From: Desulfovibrionaceae bacterium
GTDB lineage: Bacteria > Desulfobacterota > Desulfovibrionia > Desulfovibrionales > Desulfovibrionaceae
Length of the DNA: 64,000 nt
Direction of reading: 5' to 3'
Assembly (NCBI GenBank): GCA_009783025.1
Contig: WRHY01000002.1
Location: 129,397 to 193,396 of the forward strand
Part shown: positions 9,191 to 17,436 of the stretch, piece after piece
How the letters are laid out: every line of letters starts with the position of its first letter
How positions within the stretch are numbered: the first letter of the stretch is position 1
Made by a program: the position numbers and the translations under genes
Notes under the pieces: model-generated
Databases searched by the model: none
Told to the model about the DNA's origin: nothing
What the model saw: only the letters and a program-made list of their open reading frames with translations

Positions 9191-9224
9191 CCGATTTCAT
9201 GCGTAACACATCGGAGTAGAGTTT

Positions 9225-9737
9225 ATGTCTTTGAGCGAAAACAAGTGGAATTTCATTATAGGCCTGGTCTTTGCGCTTATTTCCCTCTGCTTTTTATTGT
9301 TCATCAACGATTGGGCCATTGTCCGTCCCATTGCCAGTTATAAGAGCGAGCGCGCCCTCATTTTACCGTCCTTTTTCCCCAACTGGATATGCGGCATGGC
9401 CCTGGTTTTTGCCATAGGCCAGATGATCTCGTCCTGGCTGCGCATGCGTGCGGAAAAAAAAGGCCCGCAGCCGGAGCCCTATCTGAGGTATGACCCGCTG
9501 GGCCTCTGCACCCGAATAGCGGCCATGGGAACGCTCATACTGCTGTACTATGTGGCGGATTGGCTGGGTATTGTGCTGACCGGTTTTCTCTTTTTTGTCT
9601 TGTTCGGATTTTTCTGCGGAGACCGCAAGATAGTGCGCCCCATCATAGGCGGGGCGCTCACCTCAGGCATTTTATACTATCTTTTCGTGAAAGTCGCCGA
9701 AGTGCCCATGCCCCTCGGTATTCTGGACTTCTTATAA
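9225..9737 (+). CDS. tctB: tripartite tricarboxylate transporter, small membrane subunit
   Basis: 170 residues with four hydrophobic segments (about 12-30, 50-66, 100-135 in two parts, and 140-158), the size and topology of TctB. GGAG lies 8 nt before the ATG. It sits between tctC and tctA and overlaps neither. Works as the small subunit of the secondary transporter; contributes no known catalytic motif. Assignment rests on size, topology and operon position together. Confidence 0.85.
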   Translation: MSLSENKWNFIIGLVFALISLCFLLFINDWAIVRPIASYKSERALILPSFFPNWICGMALVFAIGQMISSWLRMRAEKKGPQPEPYLRYDPLGLCTRIAAMGTLILLYYVADWLGIVLTGFLFFVLFGFFCGDRKIVRPIIGGALTSGILYYLFVKVAEVPMPLGILDFL

Positions 9738-9752
9738 TCGAGGGATGTCATC

Positions 9753-11243
9753 ATGCTCGAAAATCTCACGCAAGCCCTGGCCCTGGCCTTAACCCTGGAA
9801 AACTTTTTTCTTCTGGTTGCCGGCATGCTCTTTGGCGTGATCATCGGCGCTCTGCCCGGACTGACCGGCACCATGGCGGTCACTCTTCTGCTGCCCTTCA
9901 CTTTTTATATGGAGCCGGTACCGGCCCTGCTTTTGCTGATAGCCGTTTACAAGGGCGCCATGTATGGCGGATCCATTTCGGCCATCTTGATTAAAACGCC
10001 GGGCACGGGCGCGGCGGCCTGCACCGTGCTTGACGGCTACCCCCTGGCCCAGCAAGGCAAGGCGGGTAAGGCTTTGTACATGGCTTTGTACGCCTCATGC
10101 ACGGCCGATTTTATCTCCAACCTGTCGCTGATCTTCTGCGCGGGGCTCATTGCCAGCTTTGCCCTCAGCTTTGGCCCGCCGGAATTTTTCATGCTCATAG
10201 CCTTTTCCCTGACCATAGTGGCCAGCCTGGCCGGTGAAGAGTTGTTCAAGGGGCTTATTGCGGGCTGCATCGGGCTGCTGCTCTCCACCATAGGCATTGA
10301 CCTGGTCTACGGCACCTACCGCTATACCGGCGGCAGCGTGGATCTGATGAGCGGCATCAGCTTTATCCCGCTGATCATCGGTCTGTTCGCCATCCCCGAG
10401 GTGCTTAAAGCCTGCACGGGCAGACCTCCGAAGGTGGAAACAGTTACTGCCGTGGGCGGTGACCGGGTGACTTGGGCGGAGTTCAAGCGCTGCTTCAAAA
10501 CGACTATCCGGGGCAGCTTCATCGGCGTCATTCTGGGCGCCATTCCCGGCATCGGCGGCGCCCCGGCCGCGTATATGTCTTACAATGAGGCTAAAAGACT
10601 GTCCCCGAACCGGGACAATTTCGGCAAGGGAGAGCTTGAAGGCGTGGCCGCGGCCGAAGCGGGCAACAACGGCTGCGCGGGCGCGACCCTGATTCCGCTG
10701 CTTTCGCTCGGGGTGCCGGGCGATGTGGTCACCGCGGTCATGCTGGGCGCGTTCATGATGCACAACCTGACTCCGGGGCCGCTTCTGTTTCAGGAAAATA
10801 TCACGATAGTCTACGCTATCTATATCGGCATCATGATCACCTCGGTCCTGATGCTCATCGCCGGCATGGGGTGTATCCGCGCCTTTTCCAAAATAGTGCA
10901 CATTCCAAAGTACGTGCTCTTTCCCGTCATTCTGCTGGTGTGCTGCTACGGCTCGTTCTCCATTAACAACAGCATGTTTGACGTGCTGGTCATGGGCGTT
11001 TTGGGCATCATGGGCTACGTGCTGGCGGTGTTCAAGTTTCCGGAAGCTCCCCTCCTGGTGGGCTTTGTGCTCGGGCCGCTGTTTGAGGATAACCTGCGCC
11101 GCTCCCTGATTCTCTCGCACGGGTCGCCGGGGATCTTCTTCAGCTCTGTCATCTGCTGGATATTCTTTATTCTCACGCTGCTTTCCCTGGGGTACACGGT
11201 ATGGACGCTTGTAAAAAAGCGCCGCGCCGCGCCCATAGACTGA
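9753..11243 (+). CDS. tctA: tripartite tricarboxylate transporter, large membrane subunit
   Basis: 496 residues, about twelve membrane segments. Seen: the TctA signature GVIIGALPGLTGTMAVTLLLP near the N-terminus, its pseudo-repeat GVILGAIPGIGGAPAAYMSYNEAKRLS in the middle, and ILIKTPGTGAAACTVLDGYP. Uses the ion gradient to import the ligand handed over by TctC. Last gene of the operon; a weak hairpin (11262-11297) without a T-run follows. Confidence 0.95.
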   Translation: MLENLTQALALALTLENFFLLVAGMLFGVIIGALPGLTGTMAVTLLLPFTFYMEPVPALLLLIAVYKGAMYGGSISAILIKTPGTGAAACTVLDGYPLAQQGKAGKALYMALYASCTADFISNLSLIFCAGLIASFALSFGPPEFFMLIAFSLTIVASLAGEELFKGLIAGCIGLLLSTIGIDLVYGTYRYTGGSVDLMSGISFIPLIIGLFAIPEVLKACTGRPPKVETVTAVGGDRVTWAEFKRCFKTTIRGSFIGVILGAIPGIGGAPAAYMSYNEAKRLSPNRDNFGKGELEGVAAAEAGNNGCAGATLIPLLSLGVPGDVVTAVMLGAFMMHNLTPGPLLFQENITIVYAIYIGIMITSVLMLIAGMGCIRAFSKIVHIPKYVLFPVILLVCCYGSFSINNSMFDVLVMGVLGIMGYVLAVFKFPEAPLLVGFVLGPLFEDNLRRSLILSHGSPGIFFSSVICWIFFILTLLSLGYTVWTLVKKRRAAPID

Positions 11244-11300
11244 GCATAGGAAGTATCACAAGGCATGCCCTGCCTGTTCTCGCGGGCGGGGCATGTCCGA

Positions 11301-11447
11301 GGGTCTGTTAACGCTATGGCCCTTTTGCCCCCTGCCTGCGTCAGAACCGCTTTTTATTCCGGTCGAGTACCATAAGAGTACACTCCCTCCATACAAAGCG
11401 TTTCTTCCTTGGCAGGAGCCAAAATTGCTTATAGCGTTAGCAGACCC
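11301..11447. repeat. large imperfect palindrome, intergenic repeat copy 1
   Basis: Outer 17-bp arms (GGGTCTGTTAACGCTAT / ATAGCGTTAGCAGACCC, one wobble) enclose an imperfect inner stem. The apex reads GAGTACCATAAGAGTAC. The segments TGCGTCAGAA and TTCTTCCTTG are shared with the palindrome at 20777-20910, so both belong to one repeat family. It lies just upstream of the frd enhancer elements. Confidence 0.65.
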
Positions 11448-11449
11448 GT

Positions 11450-11515
11450 AAATGCCCAATATCAGACAAGAGAAAATGCCCAATAATAGCCATCTTGCGC
11501 TCAAATTTGGGCTTA
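11450..11515. promoter_or_regulatory. tandem enhancer sites upstream of frd sigma-54 promoter
   Basis: Two direct copies of AAATGCCCAATA start at 11450 and 11474 (24-bp period). A weaker inverted element AAATTTGGGCTTA lies at 11503. They are 70-135 bp upstream of the -24/-12 promoter. The sequence is the reverse complement of the site ahead of the TSUP operon. Confidence 0.5.
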
Positions 11516-11584
11516 ATGGAAAAAAGCAGACGCTGCTTTATTAAAATTGGAATAATATCAGCATATTGTTTTGCGGTCTTGTAT

Positions 11585-11600
11585 TGGCATTTTATTTGCT
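11585..11600 (+). promoter_or_regulatory. sigma-54 (-24/-12) promoter of the frd operon
   Basis: TGGCATTTTATTTGCT is an excellent match to TGGCACGnnnnTTGCW, with correct GG-to-GC spacing. Transcription would begin near 11612, giving a 33-nt leader before the frdA ATG at 11645. Confidence 0.8.
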
Positions 11601-11644
11601 ATCAAGGGCCTGTCGTGTCCAACTGTCTTAACCAAGGTTGCCAT

Positions 11645-13372
11645 ATGAAACCCGACATGCAAGTGGATTTACTTATCATCGGCATGGGCGCCGCCGCGGA
11701 GTTGGCGGCTATCTATGCGTATGACGCGGATCCGAGCCTGAATATCCTGATTGCCACCAAAGCGCTGAAAGGCAAGGGCGGCTGTAGCCGCATGGTACAG
11801 GGCGGCTTCAACGTGGTGCTGGATCCGGGAGATTCGCACGAGAAGCACCTCATGGACACCCTTAAAGGGGGCCAGTACATCAACGACCAGGATTTGGCGC
11901 TCACCCTGGTGGAGCAGGCCACGCCCACGGTCAAGGAACTGGAAACCGTGTGCGGCTGCTTTTTCGACCGTTTCCCGGACGGCCGCATCCATCAGAAGCC
12001 CTTTGCCGGACAGTCTTTTGATCGTACCGTGCACAAGGCCGACCTGACCGGCATTGAGATCATCAGCCGGATCACGGAGCAGGTTTTCAAGCGCCGGATT
12101 CCGGTGCTGGAAGAAACCAGAGCGGTGGAACTCCTGCTGGACAAGGAAGGCAAAACCGTGACCGGCGCGCTGCTTTTCAGCACGCGCACCGGGCGGTTTA
12201 TCACGGTTGAGGCCGCGGCCACCCTGGTGGCCACGGGCGGCGGTCCTACCCAGTACCGCTTCCATGCCCCTGGTCCGGAAAAGTCGGCTGACGGTATCGC
12301 CATGCTGTACCGCGCGGGCTGCCTGATGCGGGACATGGAAATGATCCAGTTCCACCCCACCGGATTGATCGTGCCCGGCAGCGTGGTTGCGGGCGCGTTG
12401 CTGGAAGAAGGCCTGCGCGGCGCGGGCGCGCACCTGTATAACGGCGAGGGCGAGCGCTACATGCTGCGCTATGCCCCGGACGTTGCCGAACGGGCCACGC
12501 GCGACGTGGTTAGTCGCTCCGCCTATATGGAAATGATTGCCGGCCGGGCCGCTCCCGAAGGCGGGGTGCGCATTGACGCGGCCCACATGGGCGCGGAATT
12601 CGTGCTCAAGAATTTCCCCGGCATGGCCGAGCGCTGCGCCCAGTTCGGCTATGATCTGGCCAGGGGCATGGTGCCGATTTCCCCCACCGCGCACTTCTTC
12701 ATGGGCGGGGCAGCCATTGACAAGGACTGCCATACCTCTCTGGAAAAACTCTTTGTGGCCGGCGAGGACGCTGGCGGCGTGCACGGGGCGAACCGTCTCG
12801 GCGGCAACGGCATTTGCGAATCCTGCGTGTACGGACGTCTGGCCGGTAAATCCCTGGCCCGTTACCTGTCCAAGCCGGAAAACCGCACGATCAAGGAAAG
12901 CGCGCCGGGCCTGGCCAAAGACATGGAAGCCAGACTTGTGCAGCCGCTTTCCCGCACGGGTGGCAGAAGCCCGCTGGAAATCCGGCGCGATCTCCAGGAA
13001 GTGAACTGGCTCAAAGTCGGCATCGTGCGCAGCAAGACGGATCTTGAAGCGGCCCTCAGCGATTTCGCCTCCTTGAGTGAAGACATGAACAAGGCCGGAG
13101 CGGGCAGCGGCAAAACGTACAATATGGTGTTCGGCGCGTATCTGGACACCCTGAACCTGATCGACGCTTCGGTCATGGCCGCGACCAGCGCCCTGCAACG
13201 CGACGAAACGCGCGGCGCGCACACCCGTTCGGACTTCCCGGATCAGCGCGATGACTACGGCCTGTTCAACATCTTCCTGTGGCGCGGCGCAAACGGCTTG
13301 CCGGAGTATGACAAGCGCGAGGTCGTGTTCAAGCATAAGTCCCTTGAAGCCTGTCAGAAGCACAAGAAATAG
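11645..13372 (+). CDS. frdA: fumarate reductase/succinate dehydrogenase flavoprotein subunit
   Basis: 575 residues from the ATG at 11645 (AAGG 8 nt upstream, just after the sigma-54 start site); the reading frame stays open further upstream, but that would precede the promoter. Interconverts fumarate and succinate on FAD, on the cytoplasmic side. Seen: N-terminal Rossmann loop IIGMGAAAELAA (third Gly replaced), QFHPTGL, TRDVVSR, PTAHFFMGG with the substrate-site His, and HGANRLGGNG with the substrate Arg. Where E. coli FrdA has the covalent-flavin His, this protein has Cys47 in KGKGGCSRMVQGG, so FAD may be non-covalent. First gene of the respiratory operon. Confidence 0.9.
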   Translation: MKPDMQVDLLIIGMGAAAELAAIYAYDADPSLNILIATKALKGKGGCSRMVQGGFNVVLDPGDSHEKHLMDTLKGGQYINDQDLALTLVEQATPTVKELETVCGCFFDRFPDGRIHQKPFAGQSFDRTVHKADLTGIEIISRITEQVFKRRIPVLEETRAVELLLDKEGKTVTGALLFSTRTGRFITVEAAATLVATGGGPTQYRFHAPGPEKSADGIAMLYRAGCLMRDMEMIQFHPTGLIVPGSVVAGALLEEGLRGAGAHLYNGEGERYMLRYAPDVAERATRDVVSRSAYMEMIAGRAAPEGGVRIDAAHMGAEFVLKNFPGMAERCAQFGYDLARGMVPISPTAHFFMGGAAIDKDCHTSLEKLFVAGEDAGGVHGANRLGGNGICESCVYGRLAGKSLARYLSKPENRTIKESAPGLAKDMEARLVQPLSRTGGRSPLEIRRDLQEVNWLKVGIVRSKTDLEAALSDFASLSEDMNKAGAGSGKTYNMVFGAYLDTLNLIDASVMAATSALQRDETRGAHTRSDFPDQRDDYGLFNIFLWRGANGLPEYDKREVVFKHKSLEACQKHKK

Positions 13373-13407
13373 TACTTTCACCACCATACATGTACGGAGA
13401 ATATCTG

Positions 13408-13746
13408 ATGAATACGCCTGAAACGGAATACAGAAAGCCTTTGCAGTGGGGAGAAGTGGACCCGTATCGCCGCGAACGCACCTATGTCGGCATGTGGGCC
13501 TGGCTGTTGCAGCGCATCAGCGCCATTTTCATCGTGCTTTTCCTCTTTCTGCATATCTGCTTCACTTACAAGCCGTACTTGCAGTTTCTTTTGCTTCTGA
13601 CGGTTGTCTTTCACGCCGCCCTTGGAATCCGGGTCATCCTGCTGGACTTCAATCTGGTGAACGTTAAATACCAGCGCTACCTGATTCCCATCCTGCTGGG
13701 CGCGGGCCTGATCCTTCTGGCGTTCATCTGGCTTTTCATCTACTAA
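13408..13746 (+). CDS. frdC: fumarate reductase/SDH cytochrome b membrane anchor
   Basis: 112 residues from the ATG at 13408 (GGAG 9 nt upstream; the ATG at 13390 has no such site). Three membrane helices. Typical SdhC/D marks are QRISAI before helix 1, a His in FLFLHICF, and FHAALGIRVILLDF before the last helix; the two histidines are likely heme-b ligands. Anchors the FrdA/FrdB head to the membrane and forms a quinone site. Only one anchor gene is present. The downstream Rieske-fused subunit brings its own membrane segment. Confidence 0.85.
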   Translation: MNTPETEYRKPLQWGEVDPYRRERTYVGMWAWLLQRISAIFIVLFLFLHICFTYKPYLQFLLLLTVVFHAALGIRVILLDFNLVNVKYQRYLIPILLGAGLILLAFIWLFIY

Positions 13747-13761
13747 GCGAAGGAGCTTGCC

Positions 13762-15048
13762 ATGAAGTCATCAGGAACCCTTCGTAAAGTCCGCATTTTC
13801 CGGTATGAGCCGGAAAGCGGGGGAGAAGGCCGCTTTCAGGATTATTCCCTCAGTATAGAAAAGCCGGAGTTGACCACGATTCTCGACGTGCTGATCCGCA
13901 TCCAGAAGGAACAGGATCCGAGCATCTCGTTCCGCTTCGCCTGCCGGGTGAACATGTGCGGCTCCTGCGGCATGGTCATTAACGGCCGTGAGGGTCTGGC
14001 CTGCAAAACCAACGTGTCTGATCTGCCCGCCGGACAGGATATTACCATCCGTCCCCTGAACCACTTCCCGGTGATCAAGGACCTGGTGGTGGATATGGGG
14101 CCCTTTTTCCAGAAGTATGAAGACACGCTTCCCTTTTTTGAACCCAAGGAAAAGCGGGACGAGCCCTATCGGATCAAGCCGGATGATCCGCTGCGCATGG
14201 ACATCGGCATGGCCACGGACTGCATTGCCTGCGGCTGCTGCGTGTCCAGTTGCACCATGGTCAACCACCACGAAGGCTATGCCGGTCCGGCCGCGTTGAA
14301 CCGCGCCTTCACGCTGCTGGCTGACGAGCGCGACGCGCTGTTCGTGCCCCGCCTGACCAGGGCTCTTGACAGTTGCTACAACTGCCGTACCGAATTCAAC
14401 TGCACCGAGGTCTGCCCCAAGGCCATCAGCGGCACCAGGGCCATCAAGTATATCCAGCGTTTGGCCCTGAAAAACCTGAAAGATGTGAAGCCCCTGCCCT
14501 TGCATCCGGTTGAGGAGGCCGCCAAGGCCAAACCCAGGCCGGATGCCAGGGAAGAAGCGGCCTGTTGTTGTCACGGCAAGGAGCCGGACGCTTCCCGCCG
14601 CTCCTTTTTGATGGGTGCCACCGGTCTGGTGGGCGCGGGCGTGGCGCTGTCCCTGGGCGGTATTCTCGGCGTGAGCGCGGTGCAGCCCACCTTGGCCGAA
14701 CAGCCCGGACAGTGGGTTGCGGCCGGACTGCTGGAAAGCTTTGCCGTGGGTTCCATCAGCACGGTTATGCTCAACTATACCCGCACTCGGGCTTTTCATA
14801 AGGAAAAGGTCACCGCGCCCGTGTTGGTGCGCCGGGATAGTGAAAAGGAATTCATTTTCTTCTCCAGTTCCTGCCCGCACCTGGGGTGTTCCGTGTCCTG
14901 GGAAGCGTCGACCAGGCGCTTCAAATGCGCCTGTCACGGCGGGGCTTTTGATACCGACGGCGCGGTAGTGGCCGGGCCGCCTCCGGCCCCACTGGCGCGC
15001 CTGCCCTGGAAAATTGAAAACGGCGAAGTCCTGGTGGAGGTTGTATAA
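13762..15048 (+). CDS. FrdB-type iron-sulfur subunit fused to a Rieske protein
   Basis: 428 residues. Residues 1-240 are a FrdB/SdhB domain: [2Fe-2S] ligands C61, C66, C69, C81; CIACGCCVSSC (154-164) and C208, C214, C218 for the [4Fe-4S] and [3Fe-4S] clusters. A linker (about 245-275) leads to a twin-arginine motif SRRSFL (278-283) and a hydrophobic stretch (284-305). The C-terminus is a Rieske domain: CPHLGC (371-376) and CACHGG (389-394), with C371, H373, C389, H392 as cluster ligands and C376/C391 as the disulfide. One chain thus spans cytoplasmic quinone-reductase clusters and a periplasmic Rieske centre. The continuous frame excludes a simple two-gene reading. Confidence 0.88.
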   Translation: MKSSGTLRKVRIFRYEPESGGEGRFQDYSLSIEKPELTTILDVLIRIQKEQDPSISFRFACRVNMCGSCGMVINGREGLACKTNVSDLPAGQDITIRPLNHFPVIKDLVVDMGPFFQKYEDTLPFFEPKEKRDEPYRIKPDDPLRMDIGMATDCIACGCCVSSCTMVNHHEGYAGPAALNRAFTLLADERDALFVPRLTRALDSCYNCRTEFNCTEVCPKAISGTRAIKYIQRLALKNLKDVKPLPLHPVEEAAKAKPRPDAREEAACCCHGKEPDASRRSFLMGATGLVGAGVALSLGGILGVSAVQPTLAEQPGQWVAAGLLESFAVGSISTVMLNYTRTRAFHKEKVTAPVLVRRDSEKEFIFFSSSCPHLGCSVSWEASTRRFKCACHGGAFDTDGAVVAGPPPAPLARLPWKIENGEVLVEVV

Positions 15049-16511
15049 TGGATTGGCGCAAAAATATCGGATGGGACGCCTACCTCAAGCCGTTCCTGTA
15101 TAAGAAACTTCCCTCCAAAACCGGCTGGAGCGCCGTGCTCGGCACTCTCTGCGCCCTGATCTTTGTTATCATGGCGCTGACCGGCATGGTTCTGGCCTTC
15201 TATTATGTTCCTGATCCGGACAAGGCCTGGGACTCGGTTAACTTCATTTCCAATGAAGTGGCCCTGGGCAGAATCGTGCGCGGTCTGCACCACTGGGGCG
15301 CCGGAGCCATGGTCCTGCTGGTGTTCGTGCACCTTATGGTTTCCTATCTGCACGGGTCCTATCAGAACCCGCGCCAGTTGACCTGGGTAACCGGGGCCTT
15401 CCTGTTTGTCATCGTGCTTGGTCTGGGCTTTACCGGCTACCTGCTGCCCTGGGATATGAAAGCCTACTGGGCCACGATGGTCGGGGCCAATATCCCGAAC
15501 CAGTTTCCGGGCGTGGGCAACTACATCACCCGCTTCATCCTGGGCGGCAGCGACATTTCCGGCTTTACCCTGACCCGTTTCTATTCCGTGCACACCCTGG
15601 TCCTGCCCGCCGCCCTGGTCCTGTTCGCGGGCATGCACATCTACCTGATGCGCATCCACAATCTGTCCGACCCCCGCGAGCGCATGGCCGGCGAGCAATT
15701 GCCGCCCGATGACGGCAAGCCCTTCCGCTTTTACCCCGAACAGACCAACCGGGCCTCCCTGGCCTTTGGCCTGCTGTTTGTGGCGCTTCTGTTGCTGGCG
15801 GCCTTCTTTGACCCGCCTATGGAGGAAAGGGCGGGCACCTTTATCGCCGACTATCTGCCGCGTCCGGAATGGTACTACATGTGGCTGTTCCAACTGCTGA
15901 CCTATTTCTCGGGCCGGTGGGAAACCATCGGCAGCATCCTCCTGTTCGGCGGCATGGGCGTTGCCCTGTTCGGCGTGCCTTTCTTCAGCGAGAGCAAGAT
16001 CAAAGGAGCGATCAACAGGCCGGTGTCCATTGCCGTGGCCTCCACTCTGTTCCTGTGCATCGTGTACCTGACCTGGGTGGCCTACCACGAAGCTTCGCCC
16101 TACAATAAGACGATCCTCGTGCCCGGCAGGGAACTTACGGCGGAACAGAGACAAGGCCTGCTGCTCTTTGTGCGGAACGAGTGCGCATACTGCCACAATA
16201 TTCTGGGCGAGGGCGGCCACCGCATCGGCCCGGACCTGAGCAACGTGGCGCGTAAAAAGCGCGACCTGAAGTACCTGACAACCTACATCAGCGATCCTGA
16301 GTCGCTGGTGGCGTCCACCACCATGCCCGCATATGAGATGACCGACGAACAGCTCAAGCAATTGGCCGAGTTTCTGCTGGCCCTGGACTTCAGGGGCAAG
16401 GTGGAGCCGGTGCGGCTGGACAGCGCGACAATCCTGGAAGACGCCAAAAAGCAGGAAAGCGGAAAATCCGCGCTTGCCGTGCCTGAGTTGATTATGCTGG
16501 GGCAGAACTAG
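15048..16511 (+). CDS. cytochrome b (b6/subunit IV type) fused to cytochrome c
   Basis: 487 residues; start overlaps the previous stop (TAATG). Residues ~25-205 form the four-helix cytochrome b core with heme ligands H81 or H82, H95, H182, H197. Residues ~235-345 add three helices with the quinol-site PEW motif in RPEWYYMWLF (272-281). The C-terminal ~120 residues are a c-type domain: CAYCH (379-383) and a likely axial Met in TTMPAYEM (426). Topology puts the c domain in the periplasm. With the Rieske domain encoded just upstream this makes a minimal bc-type quinol:cytochrome c module, encoded inside a fumarate reductase operon. Confidence 0.9.
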   Translation: MDWRKNIGWDAYLKPFLYKKLPSKTGWSAVLGTLCALIFVIMALTGMVLAFYYVPDPDKAWDSVNFISNEVALGRIVRGLHHWGAGAMVLLVFVHLMVSYLHGSYQNPRQLTWVTGAFLFVIVLGLGFTGYLLPWDMKAYWATMVGANIPNQFPGVGNYITRFILGGSDISGFTLTRFYSVHTLVLPAALVLFAGMHIYLMRIHNLSDPRERMAGEQLPPDDGKPFRFYPEQTNRASLAFGLLFVALLLLAAFFDPPMEERAGTFIADYLPRPEWYYMWLFQLLTYFSGRWETIGSILLFGGMGVALFGVPFFSESKIKGAINRPVSIAVASTLFLCIVYLTWVAYHEASPYNKTILVPGRELTAEQRQGLLLFVRNECAYCHNILGEGGHRIGPDLSNVARKKRDLKYLTTYISDPESLVASTTMPAYEMTDEQLKQLAEFLLALDFRGKVEPVRLDSATILEDAKKQESGKSALAVPELIMLGQN

Positions 16512-16544
16512 GCGCAGGCTTCATTTAAAACGCAGGAGAAGAAC

Positions 16545-17426
16545 ATGGGAGAACTGGATTATACAATCGTAGAGGAAGCGGCGAAGCAACTGTACATCAA
16601 GGCTTTGTGCGACCTGCCGCCCGACGTGCGCGACGCGCTGAAAAAGGCCTATGCCAAAGAAAGCAACCCGGCGGCCCGGAGCGTGTTTGAGGCCATGTTC
16701 AAAGCCATTGACATTGCCGACAGCAAAAAAACCCTGCTTTGCCAGGACACCGGCCTGCCGATTTACAAGGTTCTGATCGGTTCCAAGTACGCCTGGAACG
16801 GCGCGAAAATCAAGCACGCCCTGTATGAAGGCGCGAAGCGGGCTACCCTGGAGTTCCCGTTCCGCTCCAGTTCCACGCACACCATTACCCGGATCAATCC
16901 GCAGACTTCGGTCGGCCCCGGCCTGCCCGTGACCTACTATGATTTTACCGAGGATTCGGAAGACCTGAACATCCTGATGATCCCCAAGGGGTCGGGCTCG
17001 GAGAACATGAGCAAGATGCAGATGTTTTATCCGCAGCACGGCATCAAAGCCGTGAAAAAGTTCATCCTGGACACGGTTATCGAAAGCAGCGCCAACCCCT
17101 GCCCTCCGGGCATCATCGGCGTGGGCCTTGGCGGCACCTCTGATCTCGTGGTCAAGCTGGCCAAGGACGCCATTGCCCGGCCCGTGGGCCAGCGCAACCC
17201 CGATCCCGTGCTGGCGGAAATGGAGCAGGAACTGGAAGAGGCCATTAACGCCACCGGCCGTGGTCCCATGGGCCTTGGCGGCGATATTTCCTGCCTGGCG
17301 GTGCATATCGAGTCCGCGTACACGCACATCACGCAGAACCCGGTTGCCGTGAACACCCAGTGCTGGCCCGCCCGCCGCGCCAGAGCGATCATCACCCCCA
17401 AGGGCGACGTTACCTACGGTTACTAG
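16545..17426 (+). CDS. fumA-type alpha: class I fumarate hydratase/tartrate dehydratase, alpha subunit
   Basis: 293 residues. Iron-sulfur-dependent hydro-lyase alpha subunit: the cluster cysteines lie in LLCQDTGLP (C66), NPCPPG (C186) and the C-terminal part (C250 or C273). GVGLGGTSD and GRGPMGLGGDIS are family signatures. Interconverts malate and fumarate, or dehydrates tartrate; the linkage to frdABC favours fumarase. AGGAG lies 8 nt upstream. It precedes the beta subunit by 10 nt in the same operon. Confidence 0.92.
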   Translation: MGELDYTIVEEAAKQLYIKALCDLPPDVRDALKKAYAKESNPAARSVFEAMFKAIDIADSKKTLLCQDTGLPIYKVLIGSKYAWNGAKIKHALYEGAKRATLEFPFRSSSTHTITRINPQTSVGPGLPVTYYDFTEDSEDLNILMIPKGSGSENMSKMQMFYPQHGIKAVKKFILDTVIESSANPCPPGIIGVGLGGTSDLVVKLAKDAIARPVGQRNPDPVLAEMEQELEEAINATGRGPMGLGGDISCLAVHIESAYTHITQNPVAVNTQCWPARRARAIITPKGDVTYGY

Positions 17427-17436
17427 GAGGTATAGC

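Noticed and set aside
11256..11504. Small minus-strand gene with hydrophobic start between tctA and frdA
   Set aside because: It is formed by the palindromic repeat and enhancer region, with no ribosome site or family resemblance.
11495..11644. N-terminal extension of FrdA from an upstream in-frame ATG
   Set aside because: It would start upstream of the sigma-54 promoter and has no ribosome site; the ATG at 11645 gives the normal flavoprotein N-terminus.
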